Assembly (NCBI RefSeq): GCF_016595415.1
Contig: NZ_JAENIO010000022.1
Span: 1-64,000 of the forward strand
Direction of reading: 5' to 3'
From: Roseibacillus ishigakijimensis
GTDB taxonomy: Bacteria; Verrucomicrobiota; Verrucomicrobiia; Verrucomicrobiales; Akkermansiaceae
DNA length: 64,000 nt
Below, piece by piece: positions 17,104-25,853 of the stretch (its first letter is position 1; each line of letters begins with the position of its first letter). The position numbers were made by a program, and so were the translations under genes. Below the pieces are notes generated by a model. That model ran no database searches and had not been told where the DNA came from. It worked only from the letters and a program-made list of their open reading frames with translations.

Positions 17104-19404
17104 ATGGCCGTGCGACGCCTTCAACTTCTAGCCCCCCTGCTCACTCTCCCCCTTTCCCTGGCAGCCCAGCCGCTTCCCGACGAAGTGGAGGACCTTCTGG
17201 ACTTCTATTGCTACGACTGCCACGGCTACGGGAAAAAGGAAGGGGGCATCAAGCTCGACGACCTCACCCTGGGGGCCGACAAGCACCGCGATCTCTGGGA
17301 AAGCATGTGGCGCAACGTCCGCACCGGAATGATGCCCCCGGCGGATGGCGAGCAATTTCTGCCCGAAGAGCGCAAGGAATTGTTGGACTGGTTGGAGCGC
17401 AATCCCCTCGGCATCGATCGGGAAAATCCCGACCCCGGCCGGGTGACCGTGCGCCGCCACAACCGGGTAGAATACCAAGCCACCGTCAAGGATCTCCTGG
17501 CTCTCGACTTTTCCACCGCCGAGCACTTTCCCCCCGATGACACTGGCTATGGCTTCGACACCATTGGCGACGTGCTCTCCATTTCTCCTCTGCTCGCGGA
17601 GCGCTACTTCGAGGCCGCCCAATTATTGATGGACGAAGCCGTGCCGGACAATGCCGCCAAGCTCCCCACCACCGAGATTCACGCCCCGGGCTTCGTGGCT
17701 CCCGATGACAAGGCACAGACCGGGCGCTTCATCGAGTTCACCATCCCCCAGACCGTCACCGCCAAGCGCTGGACCGCCGAGGAAGGCGAACACGAGATTG
17801 TGCTCGCCTTCGACGTCGCGGGTAGCGCGGAAGCCACCGACAACACCGCCACCCTCGTCCTCGCCGTGAACGGCAAAGAACTGGCCCGCAAAGAACTGGG
17901 CTGGGATTTCCAAAAAACTCTGACTTTGCGGGCCAAGACTCATCTCCCCGCCGCCGAGCATGAATACAGCCTGCAGATTCTCGCCGGGGAGCCCCCCAAA
18001 GAAGGCCAGGACGAACTGGGCGTGGAAGTGCAACAACTCCGCATCATCGGCCCCCTGGGAGCCGAGAACCGGCAATATCCCGAGAGCTACCGCCGTGTCA
18101 TCGCTCGTGACCACCAACCCCGGACCCGCGATGAATGGCCCCAAAAAATCCGGGCCGTCCTGGGGGACTTTGCCGCGAAAGCCTGGCGACGACCGGTCGA
18201 AAACGAGACCCTCGACCGCTTGACCGAGATCTCTTGGCAAGAAGCCGAACGCCGGAATTCCTTCGAGGCCGGCATCCGCTTGGGCGGCACCGCCATTCTC
18301 GCCTCCCCCCGCTTCGTCTTGCGCACTGAACTCGCGGAGGACGAGGTTCCCGCCGACGGCTATCCCCTCATCGACGAATGGTCCTTGGCCTCGCGTCTCT
18401 CCTATTTCCTCTGGTCCAGCCTTCCCGATGAGGAGCTGCGCGAGCACGCGGCAGCCGGGACCCTCCGGGCCAATCTCGCGACCCAAGTCGAACGCATGTT
18501 GCAAGACCGCAAGGCCAACCGCTTTGTGCGCCATTTCGTCGGCCAATGGCTGCAAGCCCGCGATGTGGAGAGCCTTGGCATGAGGCCGGAGCGCATCCTG
18601 CGCATCAGCTTCAACGAAGGACAACGCACCTTCAATCCCACCCTCCGGCGTAACATGCGCGAGGAAACCGAAGCGCTCTTCCGCCACGTCCTGCAGGAGA
18701 AACGCCCGGCCGTCGAACTCATCGATGCGAACTACACTTTCCTAAACAAGCGCTTGGCCGATTTTTACGGAATTCGGGGCGTGGATCACGAAGATCTCAA
18801 GAAAGTCGACGTGCCCGACAACCGGGGCGGACTCCTGACGCAAGGAACCTTTCTCGTGGTCACCTCCAATCCCACCCGCACCTCCCCGGTGAAGCGTGGC
18901 CTCTTCGTCCTCGATAACCTCCTCGGCACTCCCCCTCCCCCCGCGCCCCCCGAAGTGCCCGAACTCGAGGAGCCGCGCCGGGGACACAAAAATCCCACCA
19001 TGCGCGAGCAGATGGAAATACATCGGGCCAATCCCGACTGCCGCTCCTGCCACCAACGCATGGACCCCATCGGACTGGCCTTCGAAAACTTTACCGCCGT
19101 CGGCACCTATCGAGAGCAGGATGGCGGACAAGACATCGTCACCGACGGCGAGCTGGTCACCGGAGAGAAATTCGCAGGCGTCAAGGAGCTGAAACGAATT
19201 CTCGCCACCGACAAACGGGGCGACTTCCATCGCTGCCTGGCGGAGAAGCTCCTCACCTACGCCCTCGGCCGTGGCGTGGAATACTACGATGCCCCGGCCG
19301 TGGACGAGATTGTCACCCGTATGGAAGAAAAAGGCGGCACCCTTCACGAGGCCGTCCTCGCCGTCATCGACTCGGTGCCTTTTCAGAAAAGGCGGGCGGA
19401 TTAA
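17104..19404 (+). CDS. DUF1592-type (PSD1-like) secreted cytochrome protein
   Basis: 766 residues with signal peptide. An N-terminal haem site CYDCHG (CxxCH, about residue 38) is followed by VRRHNRVEYQATVKDLLALD (DUF1587), a carbohydrate-binding-like segment, then the DUF1595/1592/1588 blocks, with CRSCHQRMDPIGLAFENF and, at the end, the DUF1585 region. This architecture is a hallmark of Planctomycetota and Verrucomicrobiota. Function is unproven; a role in periplasmic oxidation of sugars or polysaccharides has been suggested. The usual DUF1552 partner gene is not adjacent. Confidence 0.92.
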   Translation: MAVRRLQLLAPLLTLPLSLAAQPLPDEVEDLLDFYCYDCHGYGKKEGGIKLDDLTLGADKHRDLWESMWRNVRTGMMPPADGEQFLPEERKELLDWLERNPLGIDRENPDPGRVTVRRHNRVEYQATVKDLLALDFSTAEHFPPDDTGYGFDTIGDVLSISPLLAERYFEAAQLLMDEAVPDNAAKLPTTEIHAPGFVAPDDKAQTGRFIEFTIPQTVTAKRWTAEEGEHEIVLAFDVAGSAEATDNTATLVLAVNGKELARKELGWDFQKTLTLRAKTHLPAAEHEYSLQILAGEPPKEGQDELGVEVQQLRIIGPLGAENRQYPESYRRVIARDHQPRTRDEWPQKIRAVLGDFAAKAWRRPVENETLDRLTEISWQEAERRNSFEAGIRLGGTAILASPRFVLRTELAEDEVPADGYPLIDEWSLASRLSYFLWSSLPDEELREHAAAGTLRANLATQVERMLQDRKANRFVRHFVGQWLQARDVESLGMRPERILRISFNEGQRTFNPTLRRNMREETEALFRHVLQEKRPAVELIDANYTFLNKRLADFYGIRGVDHEDLKKVDVPDNRGGLLTQGTFLVVTSNPTRTSPVKRGLFVLDNLLGTPPPPAPPEVPELEEPRRGHKNPTMREQMEIHRANPDCRSCHQRMDPIGLAFENFTAVGTYREQDGGQDIVTDGELVTGEKFAGVKELKRILATDKRGDFHRCLAEKLLTYALGRGVEYYDAPAVDEIVTRMEEKGGTLHEAVLAVIDSVPFQKRRAD

Positions 19405-19410
19405 GACCTT

Positions 19411-20202
19411 TTACCACAGCCCCAGCTTGCCCGTACTCACCGCATACCAGCCCATGAGGAAGTTGGCCACGGCGTGCATGACCACACAAGCTCCCAGGCT
19501 TTTGGTCCAAATGGCGACGAGATACATGATCGAGCCGAAGGCGATGGCCCCCGCGTAATCGATGGGAGCATGTGCCAGCATAAAGGCCAGCGTGGTGACC
19601 GCGTAAGTCAGGCAACTGGGCTTGCCGAATGGAATCCGCCAATAGTCGCCATCCCGATCGAGCAACCAGCGCATGAGAAAGCCGCGCCAGAAAATCTCTT
19701 CCACCAACGAGACGATAATGACCGCGCGGAAGAAGCGAAGGGCAAGCGAAGTCCAATCGGCCGCGACATCAAAGGCGAGCGGATTGGGCCCGAACATGCG
19801 GGCGTCAAAACCTTCCCGGCGCTCCTGGACCCCGAGTTTTTGCAACCAGCCCGGCACATCGTCATCCGATGTGAAGGCCAGCCATTCGTAGAGCTGGGTG
19901 GGCAGGAGCCAGCAGCCGATGCCCACCGCCCCCATCACCACGCCAATGAGGGTGCCCTTGCGCGACCAATTGAAGTCATAGTGCTTCCACCAGAACGCGA
20001 GCAAAGCGAGACAGAGCACGCTTTGCAGGGGGTAGATCCACTGGTCGGGCTCGCGGCGCCACCACGGCAAACTGGAATGATTCCGGAAAAATTCCCCGAA
20101 TCCCTCCACCACAAAACCCATTCCTCCCATGAAGATGAGGAAGGCCATCAGGGGCACGACATGCGCGAGCCCTTTGTCTTCTTTTGCCTTTGCCAAATCC
20201 AC
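19411..20202 (-). CDS. CPBP-family intramembrane protease, PEP-CTERM-associated type
   Basis: 263 residues from a GTG start, about seven membrane helices. EExxxR motif at VEEIFWRGFLMR (E168, E169, R172) and a later helix with LAHAP and VVMHAVANF histidines, the expected CPBP (CAAX-protease/bacteriocin-processing) active-site set. The form with WRIPFG after the first motif resembles the group annotated as CAAX prenyl protease-related in exosortase/PEP-CTERM genomes. A PEP-CTERM protein is encoded at 47.9 kb. Converges on the DUF1592 gene with 6 bases between stops. Confidence 0.82.
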   Translation of the reverse strand: MDLAKAKEDKGLAHVVPLMAFLIFMGGMGFVVEGFGEFFRNHSSLPWWRREPDQWIYPLQSVLCLALLAFWWKHYDFNWSRKGTLIGVVMGAVGIGCWLLPTQLYEWLAFTSDDDVPGWLQKLGVQERREGFDARMFGPNPLAFDVAADWTSLALRFFRAVIIVSLVEEIFWRGFLMRWLLDRDGDYWRIPFGKPSCLTYAVTTLAFMLAHAPIDYAGAIAFGSIMYLVAIWTKSLGACVVMHAVANFLMGWYAVSTGKLGLW

Positions 20203-20226
20203 GGGAAGAAAGGGAGCGGGATTCTC

Positions 20227-21399
20227 TTACAGCCTTTTTACGAAGGCCTCCATCTTGTCCATCGCCTGCTCCAGTTGGTCAAAAGCAGTGGCGTAACAAC
20301 AGCGGAGGAAGCCCTCCCCGCCCTCGCCAAAGGCCGTGCCGGGCACCGCCGCCACGCCCTCTTCCTCGAGCAACTTCATGGCAAACTCCTTACTGGTCAG
20401 CCCGAAGCGACTGATGTCGGGGAAGACGTAGAAAGCTCCGCCGGGGGAGTGACAATCGATACCCATTTCATTGAGCCGACGCACCAGGAAGTCGCGCCGC
20501 CGCTTGTAATCGAGACGCATTTTTTCCACCACCTCCATCGTAGCCGGATTCTCCAGCGCCTCCAGGGCGGCGGCCTGACTGGTAATCGGCGCGCAGAGCA
20601 TGGAGTATTGGTGAATCTTCATCATAGCCTCGGTCAGCGGCGCCGGAGCACAGGCATAGCCCAAGCGGAACCCGGTCATGGCAAAGGCTTTGGAGAAACC
20701 ATGGAGCAGAATCGTGCGCTCCTGCATCCCGGGAAGGCTGGCAATGGAAACGTGCTTCTCGTCATCATAGCGCAGCTCCGAGTAAATCTCGTCACTGAGC
20801 ACAATGAGGTCGTGCTTGATGGCGACGGCGGCAATGCCTTCTAACTGCTCGCGCGAGCACACCGCCCCAGTCGGGTTGGTGGGGAAGTTGAGCATCAGCA
20901 CCCGGGAACGGTCCGTAATGGCCGCTTCCACCGCCTCGGGAGTGAGGGCGAAGCCATCCTCCTTGCGCGTGGTCACCTCCACCGCCTTGCCATGGGCCAT
21001 CACCACGCTGGGCGAGTAGGAAACATAGCAAGGAGCGTGATAGATCACTTCATCACCGGGATTGAGCAGAGCGCGTAGAGCCAAATCAATGGCTTCGCTC
21101 ACCCCCACCGTGATGAGAATTTCATTGCTCGCCTCATAATCGACGCCAAAGAAGCCCGAGCAATACTTGGCAATCGCCTTGCGCAAGCTCAACAAGCCCA
21201 GATTGGAGGTGTAGCTGGTCTGGCCTTTCTCAAGGGAATAGATAGCTGCTTCCCGAATATTCCACGGAGTGGGAAAATCCGGCTCCCCGACGCCCAGAGA
21301 AATGACATCGTCGCGACCGATCACCAGTTCAAAGAAATCACGGATGCCGGAGCGAGGCACCTTGCCGACTTGGTCAGAAATTTTTTCAGCGTAATTCAT
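20227..21399 (-). CDS. PLP-dependent class I/II aminotransferase
   Basis: 390 residues. GVGEPDFPTP near the N-terminus, NFPTNPTGAV, SDEIYSELRYD, and the PLP-lysine motif HGFSKAFAMTGFRLGY around residue 235 define fold-type I aminotransferases of the AspC/PatA group. Amino donor not readable. Its ATG overlaps the stop of the Lrp-type regulator gene by 4 nt, so the regulator probably controls its own operon in response to an amino acid. Confidence 0.93.
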   Translation of the reverse strand: MNYAEKISDQVGKVPRSGIRDFFELVIGRDDVISLGVGEPDFPTPWNIREAAIYSLEKGQTSYTSNLGLLSLRKAIAKYCSGFFGVDYEASNEILITVGVSEAIDLALRALLNPGDEVIYHAPCYVSYSPSVVMAHGKAVEVTTRKEDGFALTPEAVEAAITDRSRVLMLNFPTNPTGAVCSREQLEGIAAVAIKHDLIVLSDEIYSELRYDDEKHVSIASLPGMQERTILLHGFSKAFAMTGFRLGYACAPAPLTEAMMKIHQYSMLCAPITSQAAALEALENPATMEVVEKMRLDYKRRRDFLVRRLNEMGIDCHSPGGAFYVFPDISRFGLTSKEFAMKLLEEEGVAAVPGTAFGEGGEGFLRCCYATAFDQLEQAMDKMEAFVKRL

Positions 21400-21881
21400 G
21401 GGGTGACAGGCAAGCGTTCTCCTTGGGTCTCGTTTCCAAACAGGAATCCGTTCTCTTTATAAGTCTTCAGGCGAAAGTGGGTGGCAGTGGAGAGAACCCC
21501 CTCCATCGAACTCAGTTTCTCGCTCACGAACCGCGCCACCGACATCAAATCGGCACCGCTGACCAGGACCATCAGATCGTAGCCTCCGCTGGCCAAGTAG
21601 CAGCTTTCCACCTGCTCGAACTTGGCGATACGGGAGGCCAAGCGATCAAAGCCTCCGCCACGTTCGGGAGTGAGCTTGACCTCGATGAAGGCGGAAACAC
21701 CAGTATCGGCAGCCCGGTCAGTATCGATCACCGCCTGGTAGCCGAGAATGAGGCCATCCGCCTCCCAGGCCGCGACCTTCGCGCTCACCTCGGATTCGGA
21801 CATTGAAAACCTCTCCGCGAGAGACGCCAGGGATTGACGTCCCTCGCGCCTCAATACTTCCAGCATGGGGTCAAGTGACAT
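21396..21881 (-). CDS. Lrp/AsnC-family transcriptional regulator
   Basis: 161 residues from ATG at 21881 (MSLDPMLEVL). N-terminal winged helix-turn-helix (about 3-60, SLAERFSMSESEVSAKV) and a C-terminal RAM/AsnC effector domain (FIEVKLTP to FVSEKLSSMEGV). Binds DNA as an oligomer and senses amino acids. Located directly upstream of, and coupled to, the aminotransferase gene. Confidence 0.9.
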   Translation of the reverse strand: MSLDPMLEVLRREGRQSLASLAERFSMSESEVSAKVAAWEADGLILGYQAVIDTDRAADTGVSAFIEVKLTPERGGGFDRLASRIAKFEQVESCYLASGGYDLMVLVSGADLMSVARFVSEKLSSMEGVLSTATHFRLKTYKENGFLFGNETQGERLPVTP

Positions 21882-22015
21882 GACCCCGCAGATAAACCGC
21901 CCACTCCACCCTGTCGAGCCCCAAGCGTGGCCGCCTCCCGGGAGGCCCCGCGCCCTCCTGCAAAAGCCATTTTCCATCCTTGGCAAAATAGGGAAATTGC
22001 CGCGATAATGGCGTG

Positions 22016-22288
22016 ATGCAAAACCCCGAAGAACTCCGCAGCGAAATCGCCCAACTGCGCGCCGACCTTAATCGTTTGGAAAAATTCGACGACGCTACCC
22101 GGGAAGAGCTTTCCCTGCTGGAAAAACGCATCGAAGACCTGCTCGATGCGGAAAACGAAGAAGAAACCGTGCCCGAAAAAGTCATCCACCACCTGGAGGA
22201 TGCCGCCACCCGCTTTGCCGTCGAGCACCCCAAGGCCGAGGGCCTGCTACGCCGCATTTCCTACGCGCTCGGACGCATGGGTATCTGA
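22016..22288 (+). CDS. DUF4404-family small protein
   Basis: 90 residues from ATG at 22016 (a GTG directly before it is possible). An N-terminal coiled coil (EELRSEIAQLRADLNRL) and a C-terminal block FAVEHPKAEGLLRRISYALGRMG match the short DUF4404 family. Cytoplasmic, function unknown. It converges with recG (12 bases between stops). Confidence 0.8.
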   Translation: MQNPEELRSEIAQLRADLNRLEKFDDATREELSLLEKRIEDLLDAENEEETVPEKVIHHLEDAATRFAVEHPKAEGLLRRISYALGRMGI

Positions 22289-22300
22289 TTTTTGCCCCCC

Positions 22301-24301
22301 TCAGCTCGGAATGATTTCGGTCGCCTCTTCCGCCAGGCGCCGGAGCTCGGGATAATTCTCCAGCAAGGGGTCCTGCTTCAAGAGATCCTCTGCCAGCCGC
22401 CGGGCCTCCCGCACGAGGTCCGGATCGGCCAGAAACTCGGCAAACTGCAGCTCGCCCAGGCCGCTCTGCATCGTGCCCAGCACCTCGCCCGGACCACGCA
22501 GCGCGAGGTCCGCTTCCGCGATGCGAAAGCCGTCATCAGTCTCCGCCATGACGGCGAGCTTCTCCTGCCCGCTTTTGCCATCGGTGGCGAGAATGCAATA
22601 GCTCTTGTGCTCCCCCCGCCCGATACGACCGCGCAACTGATGCAGCTGGGCAAGGCCGAAGCGCTCCGCATTCCAGATGATCATGACATTGGCATTGGGC
22701 ACATCCACCCCAACTTCGATCACCGTGGTGGCGACGAGCACCTGGCTCTCGTTGGCACGGAAGCGGGCCATGACCGCGTCCTTCTCCTCAGGGGCGAGCT
22801 TGCCATGCAATAGCTCCACTTCCCAGTCCTTGAGCCGTTTCTGCCACTTGGGAAATTCCGCCACCGCCGCCTGAGCCTTCACGGAGTCGCTGTCCTCCAC
22901 TAGAGGGTAAACGAGATAGACCTGCCGCCCCTTTGCCAGCTCGCCCTTCAGAAAAGCGGTCACCTCACTGACCTTGGGCTTCTCCCTCACCCCGGTGACG
23001 ATCCTGCCCCGTCCCGCCGGGCGTTCGTCCAACACCGAGACATCGAGGTCCCCGTAAATGGTCAGGGTCAAGGTGCGCGGAATGGGCGTCGCGGTCATGA
23101 CGAGGACATCGGGGGCCCTTCCCTGCTGAATAAGGCGGCCGCGTTGCAACACCCCGAACTTGTGCTGCTCATCGATGACGACCAGGGAAAGGCGCTCGAA
23201 GTGAGCCCGTTCAAAGAGAAGGGCATGGGTCCCGATGAGGATATCCGCCTCCGCCGACTCCTCATCCCGCGCCCCGGTCAGCAGGCCCACCTTGACCCCC
23301 AGCGGTTGCAGCCACTTGGAGAAAGTGAGCCAATGCTGCTCGGCGAGAATCTGGGTGGGAGCCATCAGCGCCGCCTGGTGCCCCGAGTCCACCGCCATCA
23401 CCATGGCGCAGAGGGCGACGAAGGTTTTCCCGCTTCCCACATCACCCTGCAGGAGCCGGTTCATGGCCCGTTCACTGCGCATATCGGCGATAATCTCTTT
23501 CACACTGCGCTTCTGGGCGGCGGTCAAATCGAAGGGCAGACTTTGGTAGAATTCCGTCAACAAAGCGGTCCTCTTCCCCTGCGCCCGACCCACCAACTCC
23601 TCGTGGCGCAAGCGCCGCCAACGCACGGTGAGCTGCAGGGCAAAAAATTCCTCAAGAGCAAAGCGCCGCCGCGCGGCCTCCGTCTGGGCCAGGTCGTCGG
23701 GAAAGTGAATCTCGCGAAAAGCCTCCAGCCGGGGATAACTCCGGTCCACGTCGTAGCTCGCCGCGAGGCTAGCGGGCTCGATTTCTTCCAAAACCCGCGC
23801 CATCAACTCGCGCGCCTTGCGCTGGGGCAAGCCGCTCACCCCGCGATAGATGGGCACGATGCGGTCGAGATGAAGCGAATCCTGCCCACTGACGATCTCG
23901 AACTCGGGATGCTCCATCACAAGCCGCCCCTGATAATCCTTCACCCGGCCATAAACGATGACCTCATGGCCCACCGCCACCATCTTGCTGACGAAGGGCA
24001 TATTGAACCAACGGCAGGAAATAGAGCCGCCCCCAAAAACATTTTCTCCCCCGGGCTCCTCCAGAATGACCTCATAGTAGCCCTTGCCCCCGCCGAAGCG
24101 CTTTTGCATGGAATCGACCACCAGGCCCCGGAGGCAAAGCGCATCGCCGCCCGCCTGGGCCGGAAAGGCATCGAATTGACGGCGATCCTCGTAGCGTTTG
24201 GGATAGAGGCGCAGCAGCTCACCCGCCGTGTGCACCCCCACCCGGCGCAAGCCTTCCCGCTCCTTCTCCGAAAGAAAATCCAATTCGTCCTTTGCCCGCA
24301 C
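22301..24301 (-). CDS. recG: ATP-dependent DNA helicase RecG
   Basis: 666 residues from GTG at 24301. N-terminal wedge/OB region, then helicase domain 1 with LLQGDVGSGKTFVAL (Walker A), DEQHKFGVLQR (DEQH box) and MTATPIPRTLTLT, and domain 2 with ATTVIEVGVDVPNA and QLRGRIGRGEHKSYC. It remodels stalled replication forks and branched recombination intermediates. Slightly shorter than E. coli RecG (693) at the N-terminus. Confidence 0.95.
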   Translation of the reverse strand: MRAKDELDFLSEKEREGLRRVGVHTAGELLRLYPKRYEDRRQFDAFPAQAGGDALCLRGLVVDSMQKRFGGGKGYYEVILEEPGGENVFGGGSISCRWFNMPFVSKMVAVGHEVIVYGRVKDYQGRLVMEHPEFEIVSGQDSLHLDRIVPIYRGVSGLPQRKARELMARVLEEIEPASLAASYDVDRSYPRLEAFREIHFPDDLAQTEAARRRFALEEFFALQLTVRWRRLRHEELVGRAQGKRTALLTEFYQSLPFDLTAAQKRSVKEIIADMRSERAMNRLLQGDVGSGKTFVALCAMVMAVDSGHQAALMAPTQILAEQHWLTFSKWLQPLGVKVGLLTGARDEESAEADILIGTHALLFERAHFERLSLVVIDEQHKFGVLQRGRLIQQGRAPDVLVMTATPIPRTLTLTIYGDLDVSVLDERPAGRGRIVTGVREKPKVSEVTAFLKGELAKGRQVYLVYPLVEDSDSVKAQAAVAEFPKWQKRLKDWEVELLHGKLAPEEKDAVMARFRANESQVLVATTVIEVGVDVPNANVMIIWNAERFGLAQLHQLRGRIGRGEHKSYCILATDGKSGQEKLAVMAETDDGFRIAEADLALRGPGEVLGTMQSGLGELQFAEFLADPDLVREARRLAEDLLKQDPLLENYPELRRLAEEATEIIPS

Positions 24302-24991
24302 AAGGCCGCCAGCATGAAAAATGTTCAGGCTAACATCAACGCAGAAGTGAGTCTGCTATCCAGAGAGCAGAGGCCCAAACGAGAAAGTACCGCACTTCTG
24401 CAGGGCCAAGCATATGCGCCAGCTAAGAACCCCGGAAATGTCGGGCAGTTCGCTTCCTAAAGCCATCGCTGCCATCAAGCAAACCCACCCCAATGGCGAC
24501 GCCCTGTTTTTTAAACAATCCCTTATCAGTTGGCCTCAGTGGTTGTTCTGCCTCTGCCAGTTTATCCCATGTGCTTCCCATAGAAGGATAGCACCTTTTC
24601 AGGGTAGCGTCCGAACCAGTTGTCTCCATCTTTGAAGCGGCGGATAGGCGGCTTGCCTGACAAGGAAGGAGGACGCAGGCAGCCAAATCCGCCACCAGGA
24701 CTTGTCCGACCAGAGGAGAGACTCCCCCACACCTAGCTGCGGTTCCCTCCGGTGAAACCTGATTGCGAAAAGAACCATTTCTTTCGCAATAGCTAGTTCA
24801 CCAGCGACTTATTGAGATTCCCTTTTGCCCGAGGAGCGAAGAAAAATTCCTCCCGGGGAAAAGAGGTCGCTCGTCTACAACCTTTTTTTTTTGCCGCGGC
24901 TGCTTCGCCTATTAGCTTGCCGGTCGGCGCCGAGCAAAATCACAACCCTCCCGAGCTGGATCTGTTTGGCAGAGCGCATCTCGGTGGAGCT
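24302..24991. other. 690-nt gene-free region
   Basis: No convincing gene. The short open frames here have no recognisable domains and poor composition. Its right half (24639-24796) is dense in self-complementary segments, described separately. A run of nine or more T (about 24883-24892) follows on the plus strand but has no strong stem directly before it. Confidence 0.5.
24639..24796. ncRNA. Candidate structured RNA, strand unknown
   Basis: Successive pairings: GGCGGAT (24639-24645) with ATCCGCC (24687-24693) enclosing GGCTTGCCTG/CAGGCAGCC; GGACTTGTCC (24698-24707); GGAG/CTCC (24715-24725); then an outer CTAGCT/AGCTAG (24733-24738 with 24791-24796) enclosing GGTT/AACC and a 9-bp ATTGCGAAA/TTTCGCAAT hairpin, forming a possible three-way junction. 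On the minus strand it would lie upstream of recG. It does not match the tRNA, tmRNA, SRP or RNase P hallmarks I know. Confidence 0.35.
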
Positions 24992-25693
24992 TTAGGGTTC
25001 TGCGTGGAGAAAGCGCAACTCTTCTTCTCGCAAGAGACGCCAGGATCCGGGTTCGAGATTGGCAGGGAGCTCGAGGGGGCCAATTGCCTCCCGATGCAGG
25101 GCAATCACTTTGACTCCAAAGCGGGCGAACATCCGCTTCACCTGATGGTGCTTGCCCTCGTAGATTGTCAGGCGGCAGCACTCGCGGGAAATCTTCTCGA
25201 CCCGGGCGGGCTGGGTCATGATCTGCTCTTTGGCAAACCACATTCCTTGCTCGAGGACGGCCATCATCTCTGGGGTGATGGCGCTTTCGCAAGTCACCCG
25301 GTAGCGTTTGCCGAGTTTGCGCTCCGGCCGGGTGAGGGCCTCGGTCACGGTGCTGTCGTTGGAAAGAATGAGGAGGCCAGTGGTGAAGCGATCGAGGCGC
25401 CCGCCAAGATGAAGTTCGCGGGCCCAGGGCTCTTTGATCAAATCGACCACGGTCTTGTGCTGTTCATCTCGGGTGGCGCTGACCACTCCCTCGGGTTTGT
25501 GCAACAGGACGTGACGCGGCACCCGGTGCTGCACCACCCGGCCAGCCCAAGTGATGCGGTCGAATCCGTTCACTTGCCAAGACCCCTCGTGCACCGGAGA
25601 GCCATTAACCTCCACTTCACCCCGGGCCAGGCGCAGGCGCACTTCCCGGCTACCCCAGCGGGCCCATTTGGCGATGACGCGGTCCAATCTCAC
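24992..25693 (-). CDS. rRNA pseudouridine synthase, RsuA/RluB/E/F family
   Basis: 233 residues from a GTG at 25693 preceded by GGAG; a longer frame from an upstream ATG adds an unlikely hydrophobic lead. N-terminal S4 RNA-binding domain (VRLDRVIAKW....RGEVEVNGSPV), then the catalytic domain with LLHKPEGVVSA and GGRLDRFTTGLLI holding the catalytic Asp, and EGKHHQVKRMFA. It isomerises a specific uridine in rRNA; the exact site is not deducible. Divergent from the Cys-rich repeat gene. Confidence 0.92.
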   Translation of the reverse strand: MRLDRVIAKWARWGSREVRLRLARGEVEVNGSPVHEGSWQVNGFDRITWAGRVVQHRVPRHVLLHKPEGVVSATRDEQHKTVVDLIKEPWARELHLGGRLDRFTTGLLILSNDSTVTEALTRPERKLGKRYRVTCESAITPEMMAVLEQGMWFAKEQIMTQPARVEKISRECCRLTIYEGKHHQVKRMFARFGVKVIALHREAIGPLELPANLEPGSWRLLREEELRFLHAEP

Positions 25694-25853
25694 AAGTGAT
25701 TCGTCTCCTTTCTCCCAATTTGGCGCTTTAAAAAAATTTTTTCCGAAAAAAACGCAACTTCCCATTTGCAGAGGGGTTGTTCCCCCTTAGATTCCTTCTG
25801 AGCTCGCCTAGGGCTGGGCTCCGTGTGGAATCACACCATCCAACCAAAGAACT
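25694..25853. promoter_or_regulatory. Divergent intergenic region with A/T tract
   Basis: Contains TTTAAAAAAATTTTTT (25727-25742), likely curved DNA or an UP-like element, and a small hairpin GGGGttgttCCCC just downstream. It separates the minus-strand pseudouridine synthase from the plus-strand Cys-rich repeat gene and probably holds promoters for both. I could not fix a convincing -35/-10 pair. Confidence 0.35.

Noticed and set aside
24423-24695. 90-residue minus-strand open frame in the recG upstream region
   Set aside because: No recognisable domain, and the strong hairpin at 24639-24693 explains the sequence better.
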